A stretch of 64,000 bases of DNA from Hominiventricola filiformis (GTDB lineage Bacteria > Bacillota > Clostridia > Lachnospirales > Lachnospiraceae). The number at the start of each line of letters is the position of its first letter. The first letter of the stretch is position 1. The stretch spans positions 1 to 64,000 of the forward strand of contig NZ_JAJEPS010000003.1 of the NCBI RefSeq assembly GCF_020686965.1. The letters run 5' to 3'. The notes below the pieces were generated by a model. It saw only the letters and a list, made by a program, of their open reading frames with translations, was not told the origin of the DNA and searched no databases. The translations under genes were made by a program, and so were the position numbers. Below, one piece after another: positions 33,279-41,940 of this stretch.

Positions 33279-34361
33279 TCAATGTTCCTTTTTCCAGTCC
33301 CGCGAAACACTGAGTACAATTCCAATCTCCAGCATGAAAAATACGACTGATGTTCCTCCATAACTGATGAGTGGAAGTGTAATCCCTGTATTCGGAATCG
33401 TGTTGGTCACCACCGCCACATTCAATATAACCTGAATCAGGATATGACCCATAACCCCAGCTGCCAGAAGTGTCCCGAACAGTTCCTGTGTGTGCGTGGC
33501 AATCACCATCAGTCTCCAGATCATCAGCCCGAAAAGAAGCAGCACACCGCAGGCTCCCATAAGTCCAAGCTCCTCACAGATAATTGAAAAGATCATATCA
33601 TTTTGGGCTTCCGGCACAAATCCCAGTTTCTGCATACTCTCCCCGAACCCCATGCCGAAGAGTCCGCCGGACCCAATGGCATAAAGTCCCTGCATGGTCT
33701 GGTATCCTTTCTCATACAACTCCGGATTTCTCCAGATTGCCAGACGTTCCAGCCGATAGGATTCTACTCCCAGAAAGATTCCAACAAAACCACATCCTGA
33801 CATCCCCAGCCATACAAACGGCAAAAATCTCGGATTTGCCACAAAAATAAGGATAACGGCAATTCCGAGAATAATGACAGCCGTGCTCAGATTATTAGTT
33901 CCTACCAGCCCTACAACAGGAAGCGTCATGAGCAGCACCAGAAACATATTCTTCCAGGATTTCATCCGGTCCCCGACATTGCTAATGACAGATGCAAGCA
34001 GCACCACGACTGCAAGCTTGGCATATTCGGACGGCTGAAAAGACAACGGTCCAAATGACAGCCAACGCCTGGAACCATTGTAGGAATCACCAACCAGCAG
34101 CACCATCGCTGATAGAAAAAGCGACAACACGTAGCCCGGAACCGCCAGATTTTTCAAGTTTCGGTAATCCATGCAGGATACCAGATACATAGGCAGAAGC
34201 CCCACGCTGGTAGCGAAAAACTGCTTTTTCAGATAATAAAAAGAATCCGCAAATTTCACACGGCCATTATAAGCACTGGTACTGTACAGCATAAAAAGCC
34301 CGAACATCGCCAGTAAAAGTACCAGAAACAGAAGCACATAGTCCACTCTTTTTTTCCCCAT
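33279..34361 (-). CDS. ftsW: SEDS peptidoglycan polymerase FtsW/SpoVE
   Basis: 360 residues and about ten membrane helices with the SEDS signatures NGSRRWLSFGPLSFQPSEYAKL, GYQTMQGLYAIGSGG and PLISYGGTSVVF. SEDS proteins polymerise lipid II with a class B PBP partner; two such PBPs are encoded just upstream, so this could serve division (FtsW) or the spore (SpoVE). The ribosome site (GAGGCGCCC) is poor. A terminator-like hairpin separates it from mraY. Confidence 0.92.
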   Translation of the reverse strand: MGKKRVDYVLLFLVLLLAMFGLFMLYSTSAYNGRVKFADSFYYLKKQFFATSVGLLPMYLVSCMDYRNLKNLAVPGYVLSLFLSAMVLLVGDSYNGSRRWLSFGPLSFQPSEYAKLAVVVLLASVISNVGDRMKSWKNMFLVLLMTLPVVGLVGTNNLSTAVIILGIAVILIFVANPRFLPFVWLGMSGCGFVGIFLGVESYRLERLAIWRNPELYEKGYQTMQGLYAIGSGGLFGMGFGESMQKLGFVPEAQNDMIFSIICEELGLMGACGVLLLFGLMIWRLMVIATHTQELFGTLLAAGVMGHILIQVILNVAVVTNTIPNTGITLPLISYGGTSVVFFMLEIGIVLSVSRDWKKEH

Positions 34362-34417
34362 GGGCGCCTCGCATATCTTCTCCTCTCCAGTCTATGTCTT
34401 TCCTGTTCCAGGCAGAA

Positions 34418-34459
34418 CAAAAAAAGAGCACCAATACTTATGTATCAGCACTCTCTTTC
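34418..34459 (-). terminator. terminator after mraY
   Basis: On the minus strand AAAGAG..GATAC pairs with GTATT..CTCTTT with several G-U pairs, followed by seven Ts. It splits mraY from ftsW-murA-divIB; I see no obvious promoter for the latter. Confidence 0.6.
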
Positions 34460-34470
34460 TATCTTTTCAT

Positions 34471-35430
34471 TTAAACTGCTGCGAATGCAACCAGGCAGCA
34501 AAGTGCGGTAATGATGGAGAAGACAGCTACTACTCTCGTCTCAGACCATCCACATTTTTCAAAATGATGATGAATCGGAGCCATCTTAAAAAACCGTTTT
34601 CCGTGCGTTGCTTTAAAATACGTAACCTGAATGATAACAGACAGCACTTCTACCAGATAGATAAATCCTACCAGTAAAATAAACAGCGGCATATTCATCA
34701 TATAGGCAGTTGCTGCCACAAATCCTCCAAGCGCCAGGGAACCGGTATCACCCATAAATACACTTGCCGGATATACATTAAAAAGGAGGAAACCCATCAG
34801 ACCGCCTGCCACTGCCAGCGTCACCGGAGCAATTCCTGCGTCTGTTCCGATCGCTACCACCGAGAAGAACACTGCTACCATCACCGTCACGCTTGCTGCC
34901 AAACCGTCCAGACCGTCCGTGAAGTTGGTTCCATTTACTGTTCCAATCACTACAAAAAACAGAAGTGGAATGGAAAGCCATCCAAGATTAATACTGATCT
35001 CCGGAAAGAACGGTACCAGCATCGTAAGACCCACATCTGAAATATTTACCATATAATAAGCAAATACCGCCGTCACAACCAGCTGTCCTGCCATCTTCTG
35101 CGCCGGAGTCAGGCCCTCGGAGCGGTGCAGTACCACCTTGATAAAATCATCCAGAAAACCGACAATTCCAAAACCAACCGTCATAAAAAGGATCGGGATG
35201 ACCTTCGGATAATGCGGTGCATAGATCAGAGAAGTAATCAGAACCGCCAGAAGGAAAATAATACCACCCATGGTCGGCGTACCATTTTTCTTCAGATGCG
35301 TCTGTGGTCCGTCATCTCTGACCGTCTGTCCTACTTTCAATTTTCTCAAAATCGGAATAATTACAGGTCCGGCTGCCGCACTGATCACGAAGGAAATCAG
35401 AACTGCCAGAACAATGCTTATTTTCGTCAT
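34471..35430 (-). CDS. mraY: phospho-N-acetylmuramoyl-pentapeptide transferase
   Basis: 319 residues, ten membrane helices, length typical for Firmicutes. GPQTHLKKNGTPTMGG, the aspartate pair in GFLDDFIKV, the catalytic NFTDGLDGLAA and the histidine cluster APIHHHFEKCGW are all present. It makes lipid I on the inner face of the membrane. A GAGGTG site precedes the ATG. Normally followed by murD; here that gene is missing. Confidence 0.97.
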   Translation of the reverse strand: MTKISIVLAVLISFVISAAAGPVIIPILRKLKVGQTVRDDGPQTHLKKNGTPTMGGIIFLLAVLITSLIYAPHYPKVIPILFMTVGFGIVGFLDDFIKVVLHRSEGLTPAQKMAGQLVVTAVFAYYMVNISDVGLTMLVPFFPEISINLGWLSIPLLFFVVIGTVNGTNFTDGLDGLAASVTVMVAVFFSVVAIGTDAGIAPVTLAVAGGLMGFLLFNVYPASVFMGDTGSLALGGFVAATAYMMNMPLFILLVGFIYLVEVLSVIIQVTYFKATHGKRFFKMAPIHHHFEKCGWSETRVVAVFSIITALCCLVAFAAV

Positions 35431-35503
35431 AACTCACACCTCTTCATTCATTTGTTCTTTTGAAGTATACGTCTTCCGAGGGGAATTATCAACCACTTTT
35501 TCC

Positions 35504-35532
35504 TTGCTTTTTAGACAGTGCAGGTGTAAGAT
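35504..35532 (+). promoter_or_regulatory. promoter of the tRNA-Gly gene
   Basis: TTGCTT (35504-35509), 17-bp spacer, TAAGAT (35527-35532), ending 12 bp before the tRNA. Confidence 0.6.
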
Positions 35533-35544
35533 AAAAATACACAT

Positions 35545-35615
35545 GCAGGTATGGTTCATCGGTAGAACATCAGCTTCCCAAGCTGAGGAGGGGGGTTCGA
35601 CTCCCCTTACCTGCT
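35545..35615 (+). tRNA. tRNA-Gly (anticodon CCC)
   Basis: 71 nt folding into a full cloverleaf: acceptor GCAGGTA/TACCTGC, D arm GTTC-ATCGGTA-GAAC, anticodon arm TCAGC-TTCCCAA-GCTGA with anticodon CCC, short variable loop, T arm GGGGG-TTCGACT-CCCCT, discriminator T, no encoded CCA. It reads GGG codons. It lies alone on the plus strand between mraY and spoVD, against the direction of the dcw genes. Confidence 0.96.
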
Positions 35616-35647
35616 TAAGCAAAAACTTTTTGAACATTTTCAGAGCG

Positions 35648-35680
35648 AAAGGGAAGTTTTCTCACAGGAACTTTCCTTTT
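35648..35680. terminator. bidirectional terminator between tRNA-Gly and spoVD
   Basis: AAAGGGAAGTT/AACTTTCCTTT, one G-T pair, ten-base loop. The plus strand continues TTTTATC (ends the tRNA transcript) and the minus strand CCCTTTC (ends spoVD). Confidence 0.65.
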
Positions 35681-35688
35681 ATCCTTTA

Positions 35689-37437
35689 TCAGCTTTCCGG
35701 CATTTTCCGCTCAATTCCCATATATGGCAGAATATTTTCAAAAATATTTTTCACTACAGGTGCGCAGACTGTTCCGCCATAATAGATACCCTGCGGATCG
35801 TGGACAATGCAAAGAGCCAATACCTGCGGATCATCTGCAGGTGCGAATCCGAGAAACGAAGAAATATATTTATGGGCGCTTCGCGGCAGCGTCTGCGAGG
35901 TTGCTGTTTTCCCTCCGATCCGGTATCCTTCCAGATATGCTTTGTGCCCGGATCCTTCCGATACGACCTTTTCCAGAATTTCCCGCATCTCACCGGATAC
36001 TTTTTCCGAAAGTATGCCGTCTTTCTCTTTCCATGAAAATATTTTAAGTGTCGTTCCTTCCTGACTTCTTATTTCCACTCCAAAATGCGGAGTTACTCTC
36101 CTTCCCCCGTTGATCACCGAAGAAGCCATCACCGCCAGCTGTATCGGTGTAATCTGGAAAGACTGACCAAACGTCATGGTCGCAAGCTCTACTTCCCCGA
36201 TATTTTCCTGTGCATGCATAATCGTCGCTGCCTCACCTGGAATGTCAATGCCAGTCTTAGTGAGCAGCCCGTAATCCGAAAAATACTGGTAAAACAAAGA
36301 GGGACCCATTTTAAGCCCTATCGTCATCAGAGCCGGATTGCAGCTGTTCTCAAGGGCATGGGTAAAGTCTTCCGCCCCGTGCCCACCTGCCTTATGACAC
36401 CGGATCCTCCGGTCCTCCACAATCTTGTAGCCAGGACAGTAATACTGGTCCTGAAGTGTGGAAGTGCCGGACTGTAGTGCCGCAGACGCTGTAAAAATCT
36501 TAAAAGTAGAACCCGGCTCATATGTATCATTGACACACTGGTTTCTCCACATCCGGTTTCTGGCATCCTGTATTTCTTGTTCTGTCATACCTGTGGTATC
36601 CGTCCCCTCCGGCAGGGTAAACGGGTCGTTCAGGTCAAACTCCGGCACATTGACGCAGGCATAGATCTCTCCATTTTGCGGATTCATCACCAGAATGGAG
36701 ACATAATCTGCCTGTTTTGCCTCCATAACCTTCAACGCCTCCTGCTGGGCAAATAACTGAATATTGTAGTCGAGACTTAAAACCAGATCATTTCCCGCTG
36801 TCGGATCCACCCGCTCCTCTTTCGCATTCTCAATCTCAATTCCCCGGGCGTCCGTAAGCGTCAGTATAGTTCCCGGAATTCCTTCCAGATACTCGTCATA
36901 CCGCACTTCCAGACCGATGATTCCCTGATTATCCCCGCCGGTAAACCCGAGTACTTTTGACGCCAGATCTCCATAAGGATAATATCTTTTAAAATCCTCG
37001 TCCACCTTCACCCCCGCATATCCGTAATTCCGTATCGCATCCCCCGTTTCTTTGTCCACATTCGACCGGATACGCTCGATGGAACTCACCTTTTCCACCC
37101 GTTTCCGCACGATCTCCTCCGGCAGTTCCAGTTCTTTTACCAGCATTCGAATCACCGCTTCCGGATCTTCGATCTGGCTGTGAATCACGGAGATCGTACA
37201 CACAGTCCGGTTATCCGCAAGCACTTCCCCGTTCCGATCCAGAATCCTTCCCCGCGCCGCTTTAATGCTTCTCTCCCTTTCGTGGAGATCCGTTGCCAGC
37301 TGCTGATAATAATCTGCCTCAAATACCATCAGCCAGACCAGGCGTCCTGCCAGACCGATAAGCATCACCAGACTCAGTCCGAATACAATGAATATTTTCT
37401 TTCTGTGAAATGTCTTTGTATACAAAAAACACCTCAT
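35689..37437 (-). CDS. spoVD: class B penicillin-binding protein, SpoVD-like
   Basis: 582 residues: one N-terminal membrane helix, a dimerisation/pedestal domain (ARGRILDRNGEVLA) and a transpeptidase domain with S310TFK313 and S365CN367. The third motif reads K510-T-A512 instead of KTG. No PASTA repeat. SpoVD works with SpoVE on spore cortex. The start is unsure: ATG 37437 has no good ribosome site, while GAGGTG inside the first codons could serve the TTG at 37425. It follows the larger PBP gene by 44 bp. Confidence 0.85.
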   Translation of the reverse strand: MRCFLYTKTFHRKKIFIVFGLSLVMLIGLAGRLVWLMVFEADYYQQLATDLHERERSIKAARGRILDRNGEVLADNRTVCTISVIHSQIEDPEAVIRMLVKELELPEEIVRKRVEKVSSIERIRSNVDKETGDAIRNYGYAGVKVDEDFKRYYPYGDLASKVLGFTGGDNQGIIGLEVRYDEYLEGIPGTILTLTDARGIEIENAKEERVDPTAGNDLVLSLDYNIQLFAQQEALKVMEAKQADYVSILVMNPQNGEIYACVNVPEFDLNDPFTLPEGTDTTGMTEQEIQDARNRMWRNQCVNDTYEPGSTFKIFTASAALQSGTSTLQDQYYCPGYKIVEDRRIRCHKAGGHGAEDFTHALENSCNPALMTIGLKMGPSLFYQYFSDYGLLTKTGIDIPGEAATIMHAQENIGEVELATMTFGQSFQITPIQLAVMASSVINGGRRVTPHFGVEIRSQEGTTLKIFSWKEKDGILSEKVSGEMREILEKVVSEGSGHKAYLEGYRIGGKTATSQTLPRSAHKYISSFLGFAPADDPQVLALCIVHDPQGIYYGGTVCAPVVKNIFENILPYMGIERKMPES

Positions 37438-37481
37438 AAACTGACTTTCTTTTGTTTCAGTCTATGAAGTGTTCTTCTTTC

Positions 37482-39671
37482 TTATTCTGTCGGATTCCCA
37501 GCACTGGAATCTTCCGCTCCGTCCTGCGGTACAATATCAACCAGATTTTCATTGACCGGGGAATCTCCAAGCACATCGTCACTACTCTGATCAACGCTAT
37601 CCGGATCCGGCATGGTTACTGTCTCTCCTGTCTGCGGATCAATCACCGTACCTTCTTCCAGAGGTGCCTCCTCTTCAGAAGGCTCTTCCTCAGAAGCCGC
37701 TGCTGCCGCTGCCTGTTCAGCTTCTACCTCTGCTTTCAGATCATCCGGAATCTCTTCCGTCGGATAAATATTCAGATACGGAAGTGCTTCCTTCATAATA
37801 TTTTTCCAGATCTCAATAGCAAAGGAACTGGTAGACTGCTTGGCTGCATTTGGTTCATCCACAACCACATAGAGCACGACCTGCGGATCATCCGCCGGTG
37901 CAAATCCGATAAAGGATACCAGATAATTGGTCTTATCTCTTGGAATCTTCTCTGCAGTACCTGTCTTGCCGCCCAGAGAATATCCGGCAATTCGTGCGGA
38001 TTTACCGGTTGCATTATTTCCATTGGCGTCCTGTGGCCCGTAGATTGTATTATAAAGGTATTTGCGAATCAAAGCGGAGGTTTTCGCTGAAATCGGTTTT
38101 CTTAAAACAACCGGTTCTACATTTCTCAAGGTTCCTCCGTCGCTGTCCAGAATTTTTTTCACCACATGCGGCTGATAATAACTACCGCCGTTAATAGTCG
38201 CGGAAAATGCAGATACCATCTGAATCATCGTCACATTAAAGTTCTGTCCGAAAGAGTTGGTCGCAAGGTCCGTTGCTCCCATAGTCAGGTTCTCACTGGG
38301 TGCAGAGCCTGCCGGATAATAGATCAGACTGTCTGTTCTCGCTTCTCCCGGCAGATCAATGCCTGTCCGGAGTCCGAGATTAAACAGGTTTTGATATCTG
38401 GAATAATTTTCTTCCCCAAGCTTTGCTGCGATCTGCATCAAAGCGTCATTGCAGGAATATTTCAAAGCGCCTTCCAGGTCAATAATGCCGTGGCCGATCT
38501 TCTTTGCACACCAGATGGTATGACCTCCTACCGTCTGGTTTCCGTCACAGAGAAATGTATCCCCATCGTGTACTACACCTGTCTCCAGTGCCGCAGCAAC
38601 CGTAATCGGCTTTGCAGTGGAACCTGGCTCATACGTATCACTGACACAGAAATTACGCCACAGCTCGTTCAATGCATTCAGCCGGTCTTCCTCAGAAAGA
38701 TTTGCCGCATCCTCTTCTGAATAAAGTCCATTTGCAACTACATCATAGGGATTATTCAGATCATACCGGCGGTTGCTGGACATTGCCAGAATTTCTCCGG
38801 TATTCGGGTCCATCATAATGGCAGCCGCAGTCTTACTTCCCGCGCCTTCCCTTGCCGCATCCCGGTATTTCTCCTGAAACTCATCGATAGCCTTCTCTAC
38901 AATCTCCTGCAGCGTTACGTCAATAGTAGACACCACACTGTCTCCGTCCACTGCCGCCCGAACTGTTTTGTCCTGCTCCAGATCTTCATTCAGGAAATTG
39001 TAACTTCTTCCGTTTTCGCCGTTCAACGTAGACGAATACTGCTGCTCAATGCCATACTGACCCACATTTCCGGAAACCGTATACCCGATCACGTTGCATG
39101 CCAGAGAATCATACGGATAACGGCGCAGATAATCCTCTTCCAGCCATACGCCTTCGATCCGGTTCACCTTATTGCCCTTATCATCCTTTTCATCCTGCAT
39201 ATCAAGAAATCCCTGCACCTGATCCTTGGTCAGCTGCTTTTTCAGAGGAACATAATGGCTGTCTTTCTTCTCACTCATCAACGTGTCAAGCTCTGATCGA
39301 TCAATCTCAAAACAGCTGACCAGCGCCTGCAGCGTCGGTTCCACATAATCCTTCTCCGGATCTTCATCGTGGTACTCCCATAGTACCTTCGGGTCGAGAA
39401 TCAGATTGTAGACCTTCTCACTGGTAGCAAGCACCGTTCCGTTCCGGTCATAGATATCACCGCGTTTATAAGGCAGCGTCGTGCTGTTGGCATCCTGCTG
39501 GGCAAGTACTTTTTTTGTATAACGCTCTCCGCTGACACGATTAATATACACAAGACGTATAATGACCGCAAGCAAAACCAGCACTATTACTACAAATAAT
39601 AGTGCCAGTTTCTGTTTCATTTTCAATGTTATTTTCTGTTTTCTGGTTAGTTTTCTACGATGTCTGGACAC
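37482..39671 (-). CDS. ftsI: class B penicillin-binding protein, FtsI/PBP2B-like
   Basis: 729 residues, starting with GTG after AGGAG. A basic cytoplasmic end, one membrane helix (22-42), pedestal domain with KRGDIYDRNGTVLA, then the transpeptidase with S351TAK354, S406CN408 and K569TG571. A long acidic, Glu/Ser-rich tail of about 80 residues follows the catalytic domain; no PASTA domain is recognisable in it. It should cross-link septal peptidoglycan with the SEDS polymerase. Position directly after ftsL supports the division role over sporulation. Confidence 0.9.
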   Translation of the reverse strand: MSRHRRKLTRKQKITLKMKQKLALLFVVIVLVLLAVIIRLVYINRVSGERYTKKVLAQQDANSTTLPYKRGDIYDRNGTVLATSEKVYNLILDPKVLWEYHDEDPEKDYVEPTLQALVSCFEIDRSELDTLMSEKKDSHYVPLKKQLTKDQVQGFLDMQDEKDDKGNKVNRIEGVWLEEDYLRRYPYDSLACNVIGYTVSGNVGQYGIEQQYSSTLNGENGRSYNFLNEDLEQDKTVRAAVDGDSVVSTIDVTLQEIVEKAIDEFQEKYRDAAREGAGSKTAAAIMMDPNTGEILAMSSNRRYDLNNPYDVVANGLYSEEDAANLSEEDRLNALNELWRNFCVSDTYEPGSTAKPITVAAALETGVVHDGDTFLCDGNQTVGGHTIWCAKKIGHGIIDLEGALKYSCNDALMQIAAKLGEENYSRYQNLFNLGLRTGIDLPGEARTDSLIYYPAGSAPSENLTMGATDLATNSFGQNFNVTMIQMVSAFSATINGGSYYQPHVVKKILDSDGGTLRNVEPVVLRKPISAKTSALIRKYLYNTIYGPQDANGNNATGKSARIAGYSLGGKTGTAEKIPRDKTNYLVSFIGFAPADDPQVVLYVVVDEPNAAKQSTSSFAIEIWKNIMKEALPYLNIYPTEEIPDDLKAEVEAEQAAAAAASEEEPSEEEAPLEEGTVIDPQTGETVTMPDPDSVDQSSDDVLGDSPVNENLVDIVPQDGAEDSSAGNPTE

Positions 39672-39680
39672 GTAAATCTC

Positions 39681-40178
39681 CTATTCTCCATCTTTTCCCA
39701 GAAGCTTGTCTTTCATAGATGAATAATCCGGCGGAATCGAACCGTTCTGTCTTACATAATCATCAGTGCCTCCATCATAGAGAATCACCTGGTTCGGTTC
39801 TGCGTAAACCATTCCCAGTTCATTGATGGCCACATCTCTGATATGATCCAGATCCACAGAAGTCATGATTCTTGTATAATTATCATTATTTTCCTTCCGA
39901 AGATCCTCAAGCTCCGTCTCAAGTGATGCAATATGCTTCACTCTACTGGTGGTTTCTGCCTGAAGCTGCAGATAATTGACACAGGACCAGAGTACCATGC
40001 AGGATGCTGCTGCGAGAAAAATCATGTACAGAACATTGACATATTGAACATTGCTTTTTTCCGCGTGACGGCGTTCCCGTCTCTCCGGCTGACGTTCTCT
40101 GGACGGATATTCCAGAGTCTGCACCTTCCGTGCCGTATTTCCTTCAATTGCTCTTTGCTGTCTTCTCATCGTGGACAT
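39681..40178 (-). CDS. ftsL: cell division protein FtsL
   Basis: 165 residues from ATG 40178, ten bases after GGAGG. An Arg/Glu-rich cytoplasmic part of about 45 residues, one membrane helix (VNVLYMIFLAAASCMVLW), then a coiled coil (SRVKHIASLETELEDLRKENNDNY) and a short tail. This is the FtsL/DivIC plan; primary sequence is weakly conserved, so the call rests on topology and on its place between rsmH and ftsI. FtsL joins DivIB and DivIC to activate septal synthesis. Confidence 0.85.
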   Translation of the reverse strand: MSTMRRQQRAIEGNTARKVQTLEYPSRERQPERRERRHAEKSNVQYVNVLYMIFLAAASCMVLWSCVNYLQLQAETTSRVKHIASLETELEDLRKENNDNYTRIMTSVDLDHIRDVAINELGMVYAEPNQVILYDGGTDDYVRQNGSIPPDYSSMKDKLLGKDGE

Positions 40179-40204
40179 CAATTCCACTCCTCCCTCATAT
40201 CAGC

Positions 40205-41140
40205 TTATATCCGTTCAAACACCCGGAGTTTCGCACTTTTCGACCGGCTGTTTTCTTCCAGTTCTTTCTCCCCCGGCAAAACCGGCTTTCTCGTTACCAC
40301 ACGGCCTTTTGATACTTTTCCACAGACACACACCGGAAAATCCGGCGGACAAGTACACGGATGCTCATTGGTTCTGAATGCATTTTTTACAATTCGATCC
40401 TCCAGGGAATGGAATGTAATAATACAGATTCTTCCTCCCGGATTCAGGAAATCGATCATGTCATCCAGTGAATCCCTTAACACTTCCAGCTCTCTGTTCA
40501 GTTCGATCCGGATCGCCTGAAATGTCTGTTTGGCCGGATGTCCCTTCTGCATTCTGATCTTCGCGGGTATCGCGGCCTTGATAATCTCTACCAGCTCTCC
40601 TGTTGTCTCCACAGGCTTTTTCTCCCTTGCCTGTACAATATGTTTTGCAATATTCTTTGCAAATTTATCTTCTCCGTAATCTCTGATTACGCGGTATAAT
40701 TCCATCTCACTGTAACCATTTACAATGTCTCTCGCAGTCTTCTCCTGCCTCTGGTCCATACGCATATCAAGTGCCGCATCTTCCCGGTAGGTAAATCCCC
40801 GGTCCGCTTCATCCAGCTGATAGGAAGAAACTCCAAGGTCAAGGACGATACCGTCCACCCCTGTAACTCCCCTGGCTTTCAGTTCCTCCACCATCCGACA
40901 GTAGTTGCTTCTGATGATCGTCACCTGATTACCAAAACATCTCAGTCTCTCTCCAGCTGCTTCAATTGCTGCTGCATCCTGATCAATTCCGTAAAAATGG
41001 CCATTTTCATTCAAGCGGCTGCATACCTGAAATGCATGTCCGCCTCCGCCCAGTGTTCCATCCACATAGATTCCGTCCGGGCGAATATGCAGTTCGTCAA
41101 TGGTTTCCTGTAGCAAAACCGAATAATGACTGAATTCCAT
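40205..41140 (-). CDS. rsmH: 16S rRNA (cytosine1402-N4)-methyltransferase
   Basis: 311 residues from ATG 41140 behind GAGG; a GTG at 41155 overlaps the mraZ stop and could be used instead. MEFSHYSVLLQETI, the SAM motif DGTLGGGGHA, FDQ-like GIDQDAA and ICIITFHSLEDRIVK are typical. It methylates C1402 in the decoding centre. Second gene of the dcw operon. Confidence 0.96.
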   Translation of the reverse strand: MEFSHYSVLLQETIDELHIRPDGIYVDGTLGGGGHAFQVCSRLNENGHFYGIDQDAAAIEAAGERLRCFGNQVTIIRSNYCRMVEELKARGVTGVDGIVLDLGVSSYQLDEADRGFTYREDAALDMRMDQRQEKTARDIVNGYSEMELYRVIRDYGEDKFAKNIAKHIVQAREKKPVETTGELVEIIKAAIPAKIRMQKGHPAKQTFQAIRIELNRELEVLRDSLDDMIDFLNPGGRICIITFHSLEDRIVKNAFRTNEHPCTCPPDFPVCVCGKVSKGRVVTRKPVLPGEKELEENSRSKSAKLRVFERI

Positions 41141-41151
41141 GTGTCTGTTCC

Positions 41152-41583
41152 TCACTCTCTGCCACTTACATAGTTCAGGTGGCTGGCAATTGCATCCATA
41201 TCACCAAAGTCGGCATTTTTCTTCCACTCGTCCTCATCCCAGATCTCAATATGATCCAGCATACCGGCAAGCAGTACATCCTTTTTCAAATTCGCAAATT
41301 CACGAAGCGTCGTAGGAATTAGAATACGTCCCTGCTTGTCCAGTTCACAGGTTGTAGCTCCTGCGATAATAAAACGGGTAAAAAGACGGGCATTTCTGTC
41401 AGTAAGCGGAAGTTTTTTAAGCTCTTCTACATAGGCTTCCCAGCTCTCCATAGGATATACGAAAAGACAGCCATCCAGTCCTCTCGTCACAACGAATTCT
41501 GCACCAAGCAGTTCGCGGAATTTGGAAGGGACAATCAGCCTGCCTTTGGGATCTACCGTATGTCTGTACTCACCCATGAACAT
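41152..41583 (-). CDS. mraZ: transcriptional regulator MraZ
   Basis: 143 residues made of two SpoVT/AbrB-like halves: MGEYRHTVDPKGRLIVPSKF with DGCLFVYPMESW, and ATTCELDKQGRILIPTTLRE with DHIEIWDEDEW. MraZ forms rings that bind repeated boxes upstream of its own operon and repress it. Exactly such boxes lie at 41617-41663. First gene of the dcw cluster. Confidence 0.97.
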   Translation of the reverse strand: MFMGEYRHTVDPKGRLIVPSKFRELLGAEFVVTRGLDGCLFVYPMESWEAYVEELKKLPLTDRNARLFTRFIIAGATTCELDKQGRILIPTTLREFANLKKDVLLAGMLDHIEIWDEDEWKKNADFGDMDAIASHLNYVSGRE

Positions 41584-41616
41584 GCGCTTTCACCCTCTTT
41601 CGTGACGCCGGTTCCT

Positions 41617-41663
41617 CCACTTTACATCCATAAGGAACCACTTTACACCACTTTTCTCCACTT
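41617..41663 (-). promoter_or_regulatory. MraZ operator boxes
   Basis: On the minus strand AAGTGG occurs at 41663-41658, 41653-41648, 41643-41638 and 41622-41617, with a decayed copy (TTATGG) at 41633-41628. Spacing is 10, 10, 10 and 11 bp, one helical turn, as known for MraZ sites. They cover roughly +2 to +48 of the transcript. Confidence 0.85.
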
Positions 41664-41671
41664 ACTCGTCT

Positions 41672-41700
41672 ATCATAACCCTGTTTTAGGCAAAATGCAA
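41672..41700 (-). promoter_or_regulatory. mraZ (dcw) promoter
   Basis: Minus strand TTGCAT (41700-41695), 17-bp spacer, TATGAT (41677-41672). The MraZ boxes begin about 9 bp downstream. Confidence 0.8.
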
Positions 41701-41732
41701 GTGCCATCTTAAGAAATTCTTCAGAAATCTGT

Positions 41733-41780
41733 AAAAGAAAACAGGGCTGCCTGCAGTTGCAGACAACCCTGTTTTCTTTT
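41733..41780. terminator. strong bidirectional terminator
   Basis: AAAAGAAAACAGGG pairs perfectly with CCCTGTTTTCTTTT, with extra pairing in the loop. A and T tracts on both sides make it work either way. It ends the lgt/Spo0E-like transcript before the dcw promoter. Confidence 0.88.
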
Positions 41781-41784
41781 CCCC

Positions 41785-41937
41785 TTATGAAATTGTTTTT
41801 GTGTGTTCTTCTTCGTAAGCTTCGATGAGCTGATCCATCTTCTGTGCTTCCTGAAGAAGTTCCGTCAGATTATCGGCCGTACCGACCATCTGCTCAAGCA
41901 CCTTCCTCTGTGCTTCAATTTGCTGTCTGACATTCAT
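41785..41937 (-). CDS. Spo0E-like aspartyl-phosphate phosphatase (small)
   Basis: 50 residues that should fold as a two-helix hairpin (MNVRQQIEAQRKVLEQMV, then LLQEAQKMDQLIEAYEEE). The second helix matches the Spo0E signature SQxLDxLIxxY, with Asp35 kept but Ser replaced by Ala. Spo0E proteins dephosphorylate Spo0A and delay sporulation. It begins three bases after the lgt stop; AAGGAA inside the lgt end is its only ribosome site, so translation is probably coupled. The Spo0A boxes in the lgt promoter would then form a loop. Confidence 0.65.
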   Translation of the reverse strand: MNVRQQIEAQRKVLEQMVGTADNLTELLQEAQKMDQLIEAYEEEHTKTIS

Positions 41938-41940
41938 TCT

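Noticed and set aside
35434..35637. 67-codon minus-strand frame after spoVD
   Set aside because: Runs through the antisense of the tRNA-Gly gene and has no ribosome site.
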